From positions 1 to 64,000 of the forward strand of contig NZ_JAIMCA010000001.1 in NCBI RefSeq assembly GCF_025499465.1: a DNA stretch of 64,000 nt. Reading direction: 5' to 3'. Positions 62,732-64,000 of the stretch are shown piece by piece; the first letter of the stretch is position 1; each line of letters starts with the position of its first letter. The stretch comes from Allobosea sp. BH3 (GTDB lineage Bacteria > Pseudomonadota > Alphaproteobacteria > Rhizobiales > Beijerinckiaceae). The notes under the pieces were generated by a model. It was not told the origin of the DNA. It searched no databases and was given only the letters and a program-made list of their open reading frames with translations. The translations under genes and the position numbers were made by a program.

Positions 62732-63937
62732 GTGAAGCTTTCGACCTCCGAACCTGGCATGCTGATGTCGGCGCTCGGCCACGCGACGGTCCTCGTCGCG
62801 GGGCTATTGGCGTTCTCGTCGCCGACGCCGCTGCCGGAGAACGAAGAAGCCATCGCCGTCGAGCTCGTCGACCCCAGCGCGCTGAACCAGGTGACGCGCG
62901 GCGAGCGCAACGCCCAGAAGGTCGAGGCCGAGCCCAAGCCGCGCGCCGAGCGCCAGTCCGAGGTGACGGAGCGCAAGGAGGCCGGCGAGGCCAAGACCGA
63001 CGCGCCCGCCCCGCCCTCCCGCCCGGCCGAGCTGAAGACCGCTGACGAGAACGCCTCCGCGCCGTTGCCGCCGACCCGCACAGCCGAGGCGCCGAAGCCC
63101 GAAGCCAAACCGCCGGAGGCCGCCAAGCAGCCGCCGCAGAAGAGCGAGGCCGCCGCCGCGCAGGAGGCCGAGCAGAAGCGCGAGGCGCAGGCGAAGCTCG
63201 CCGAGGAGGCGGAGCTCGCCGCCAAGGCCAAGCAGGCCGAGGAAGAGCAGAAGGCTGCGGCCAAGGCGAAGGCTGAAGCCGACGCCCAGGCCAAGCGCCT
63301 CGCCGAGGCCAAGGTAAAGGCCGAGGCGCTCGCCAAGGCCGAAGCCGACAAGGCTGCCAAGGAGAAGGCCGAGGCCGCCGCCAAGGCCAAGGCAGAGGCT
63401 GAGGAGAAGGCCAAGATCGCCGCCGAAGCGAAGGCCAAGCGGGAGGCCGAAGCCAAGGCCAAGCGCGAACTCGAGGTGGCCAAGAACTTCAACGCCAGCG
63501 ACATCGAGCGGCTGCTGCAGTCGAAGGAAAAGGCCCAGTCTTCCGGCTCGTCGGCGCCGCAGGTCAACCGCACCGCCTCGCTCGGCACCGAACGCGGCTC
63601 CGCGCAGAAGCTCAGCCCCTCGCTGCGCGCGCAGCTCATCGGCATCATCCAGGACCAGTTGCTGAAGTGCTGGAACGTGCCGATCGCGCTCGCTAACGCC
63701 CAGGGCGGCGCCAGTATCGTGCCGTCCGTCAGGATGAAGCTCAACACGGATGGCTCGCTCGCCGGTCAGCCGGGCGTGATCAATTCGTCCTCGGACCCGC
63801 TTTTCCGTGTCGCCGCCGATTCGGCGCTGACCGCAACCCGACGCTGCGCACCGTTGCGCATTCCGGCTCAATTCGCCGCCTATTATGACGACTGGCGTGA
63901 TGTCGTCGTCAATTTCGACGCAAGGGACGTACTGTGA
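62732..63937 (+). CDS. tolA: Cell envelope integrity protein TolA
   Basis: A 401-residue TolA: an N-terminal membrane helix (~10-30), a Pro/Glu-rich piece, a long Ala/Lys/Glu helix with repeats of the KAEAEAKA kind (~130-250) that spans the periplasm, and a C-terminal TolA/TonB-type domain (~285-401: LRAQLIGIIQDQLLKCWNVP, MKLNTDGSLAGQPGVINSSS, ATRRCAPLRIPAQFAAYYDDW). The two cysteines (in LKCWN and RRCAP) match the disulfide of the TolA domain III. The GTG start is used; AAGGG sits very close to it, so ATG 62759 is possible. Its stop overlaps tolB by four bases. Confidence 0.93.
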   Translation: MKLSTSEPGMLMSALGHATVLVAGLLAFSSPTPLPENEEAIAVELVDPSALNQVTRGERNAQKVEAEPKPRAERQSEVTERKEAGEAKTDAPAPPSRPAELKTADENASAPLPPTRTAEAPKPEAKPPEAAKQPPQKSEAAAAQEAEQKREAQAKLAEEAELAAKAKQAEEEQKAAAKAKAEADAQAKRLAEAKVKAEALAKAEADKAAKEKAEAAAKAKAEAEEKAKIAAEAKAKREAEAKAKRELEVAKNFNASDIERLLQSKEKAQSSGSSAPQVNRTASLGTERGSAQKLSPSLRAQLIGIIQDQLLKCWNVPIALANAQGGASIVPSVRMKLNTDGSLAGQPGVINSSSDPLFRVAADSALTATRRCAPLRIPAQFAAYYDDWRDVVVNFDARDVL

Positions 63938-64000
63938 CCCTGATCGACCGCACTCCCCTTCCGCTGCTGGCGTCCGCCCCGACGCGCCGCAGCCTGCTGG
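63934..64000 (+). CDS. tolB: Tol-Pal system beta-propeller protein TolB, start only
   Basis: GTG 63934 overlaps the tolA stop (GTGA) and opens a frame to the window edge: MTLIDRTPLPLLASAP then TRRSLL, which is the beginning of a signal sequence with a twin-arginine-like pair. Identity is inferred from operon order (tolQ-R-A-B); only 22 codons are present. Confidence 0.65.
   Translation, partial: MTLIDRTPLPLLASAPTRRSLL

Noticed and set aside
63180..63480. Tandem repeat array in tolA as a possible DNA repeat element
   Set aside because: The repetition is explained by the Ala/Lys/Glu helical repeats typical of the TolA protein.

Overview
This is a GC-rich chromosomal window from an alphaproteobacterium, most likely of the order Hyphomicrobiales (Rhizobiales) and plausibly Bosea-like. 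That placement is inferred from the protein families present (a TIGR02301-type protein, an RT0821/Lpp0805-like lipoprotein, a DUF2852 protein, a RibBX-type riboflavin enzyme, a rhizobial-type short outer-membrane barrel), from the gene order, and from dispersed palindromic repeats typical of that order. Almost all the sequence is coding, in short operons on both strands. I see no phage, transposon, integron, CRISPR array, tRNA or rRNA.

Layout. 1-6.2 kb: the 3' end of a chemotaxis receptor, a MarR regulator, a class III aminotransferase, an L,D-transpeptidase lipoprotein, a histone-deacetylase-like amidohydrolase and ribB. The ribB product is RibBX-like and carries an N-terminal helix-turn-helix domain. 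6.3-13 kb: an unrecognised membrane/TPR protein bracketed by two perfect DNA dyads, then aroC and a 1338-residue Pls/PosA-type single-module NRPS. 13.3-21.3 kb: a histidine phosphatase, the folate operon folP-folB-folK, fabI, a DnaJ-class co-chaperone, a lipoprotein, pdxH, an SDR, a NUDIX enzyme and small Rhizobiales proteins. 21.3-28.7 kb: an ECF42-like sigma factor with two YCII/DGPF partners, pyrC, ygfZ-tag-HD hydrolase, and a TadG-like VWA protein. 28.9-36.5 kb: malate synthase, NUDIX, an outer-membrane protein behind a Fur-type dyad, the formaldehyde module frmR-frmA-S-formylglutathione hydrolase with twin operators, an iron-permease-like protein and a second outer-membrane barrel.

36.5-50.5 kb: gpmI, a dehalogenase, a GST, formate-THF ligase, a lone phnM-like gene, a divergent L-idonate/gluconate dehydrogenase pair, glmM, and ftsH-tilS-cpoB. 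50.6-55 kb: 6S RNA with its 5-formyl-THF cyclo-ligase, a YmdB-type phosphoesterase, an agmatinase-like enzyme with an altered metal motif, yebC, and a TauE/SafE permease. 55.2-64 kb: ruvC-ruvA-GNAT-ruvB, a secreted protein, a basic protein, ybgC, a TetR regulator with candidate operators, a DUF2852 protein, then tolQ-tolR-tolA and the start of tolB, cut by the window edge.

How the genes work together. One-carbon chemistry recurs: formaldehyde oxidation (FrmA and formylglutathione hydrolase) yields formate, which formate-THF ligase can load onto tetrahydrofolate. FolP/B/K build the folate, 5-formyl-THF cyclo-ligase recycles it and YgfZ binds it. Envelope upkeep is the second theme (Tol system, CpoB, FtsH, GlmM, L,D-transpeptidase, two outer-membrane barrels). 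The best candidates for something not yet described are the HTH-RibBX fusion with its 21-bp dyad and possible internal start, the orphan membrane/TPR protein beside it, and the NRPS with a doubly acidic substrate pocket.
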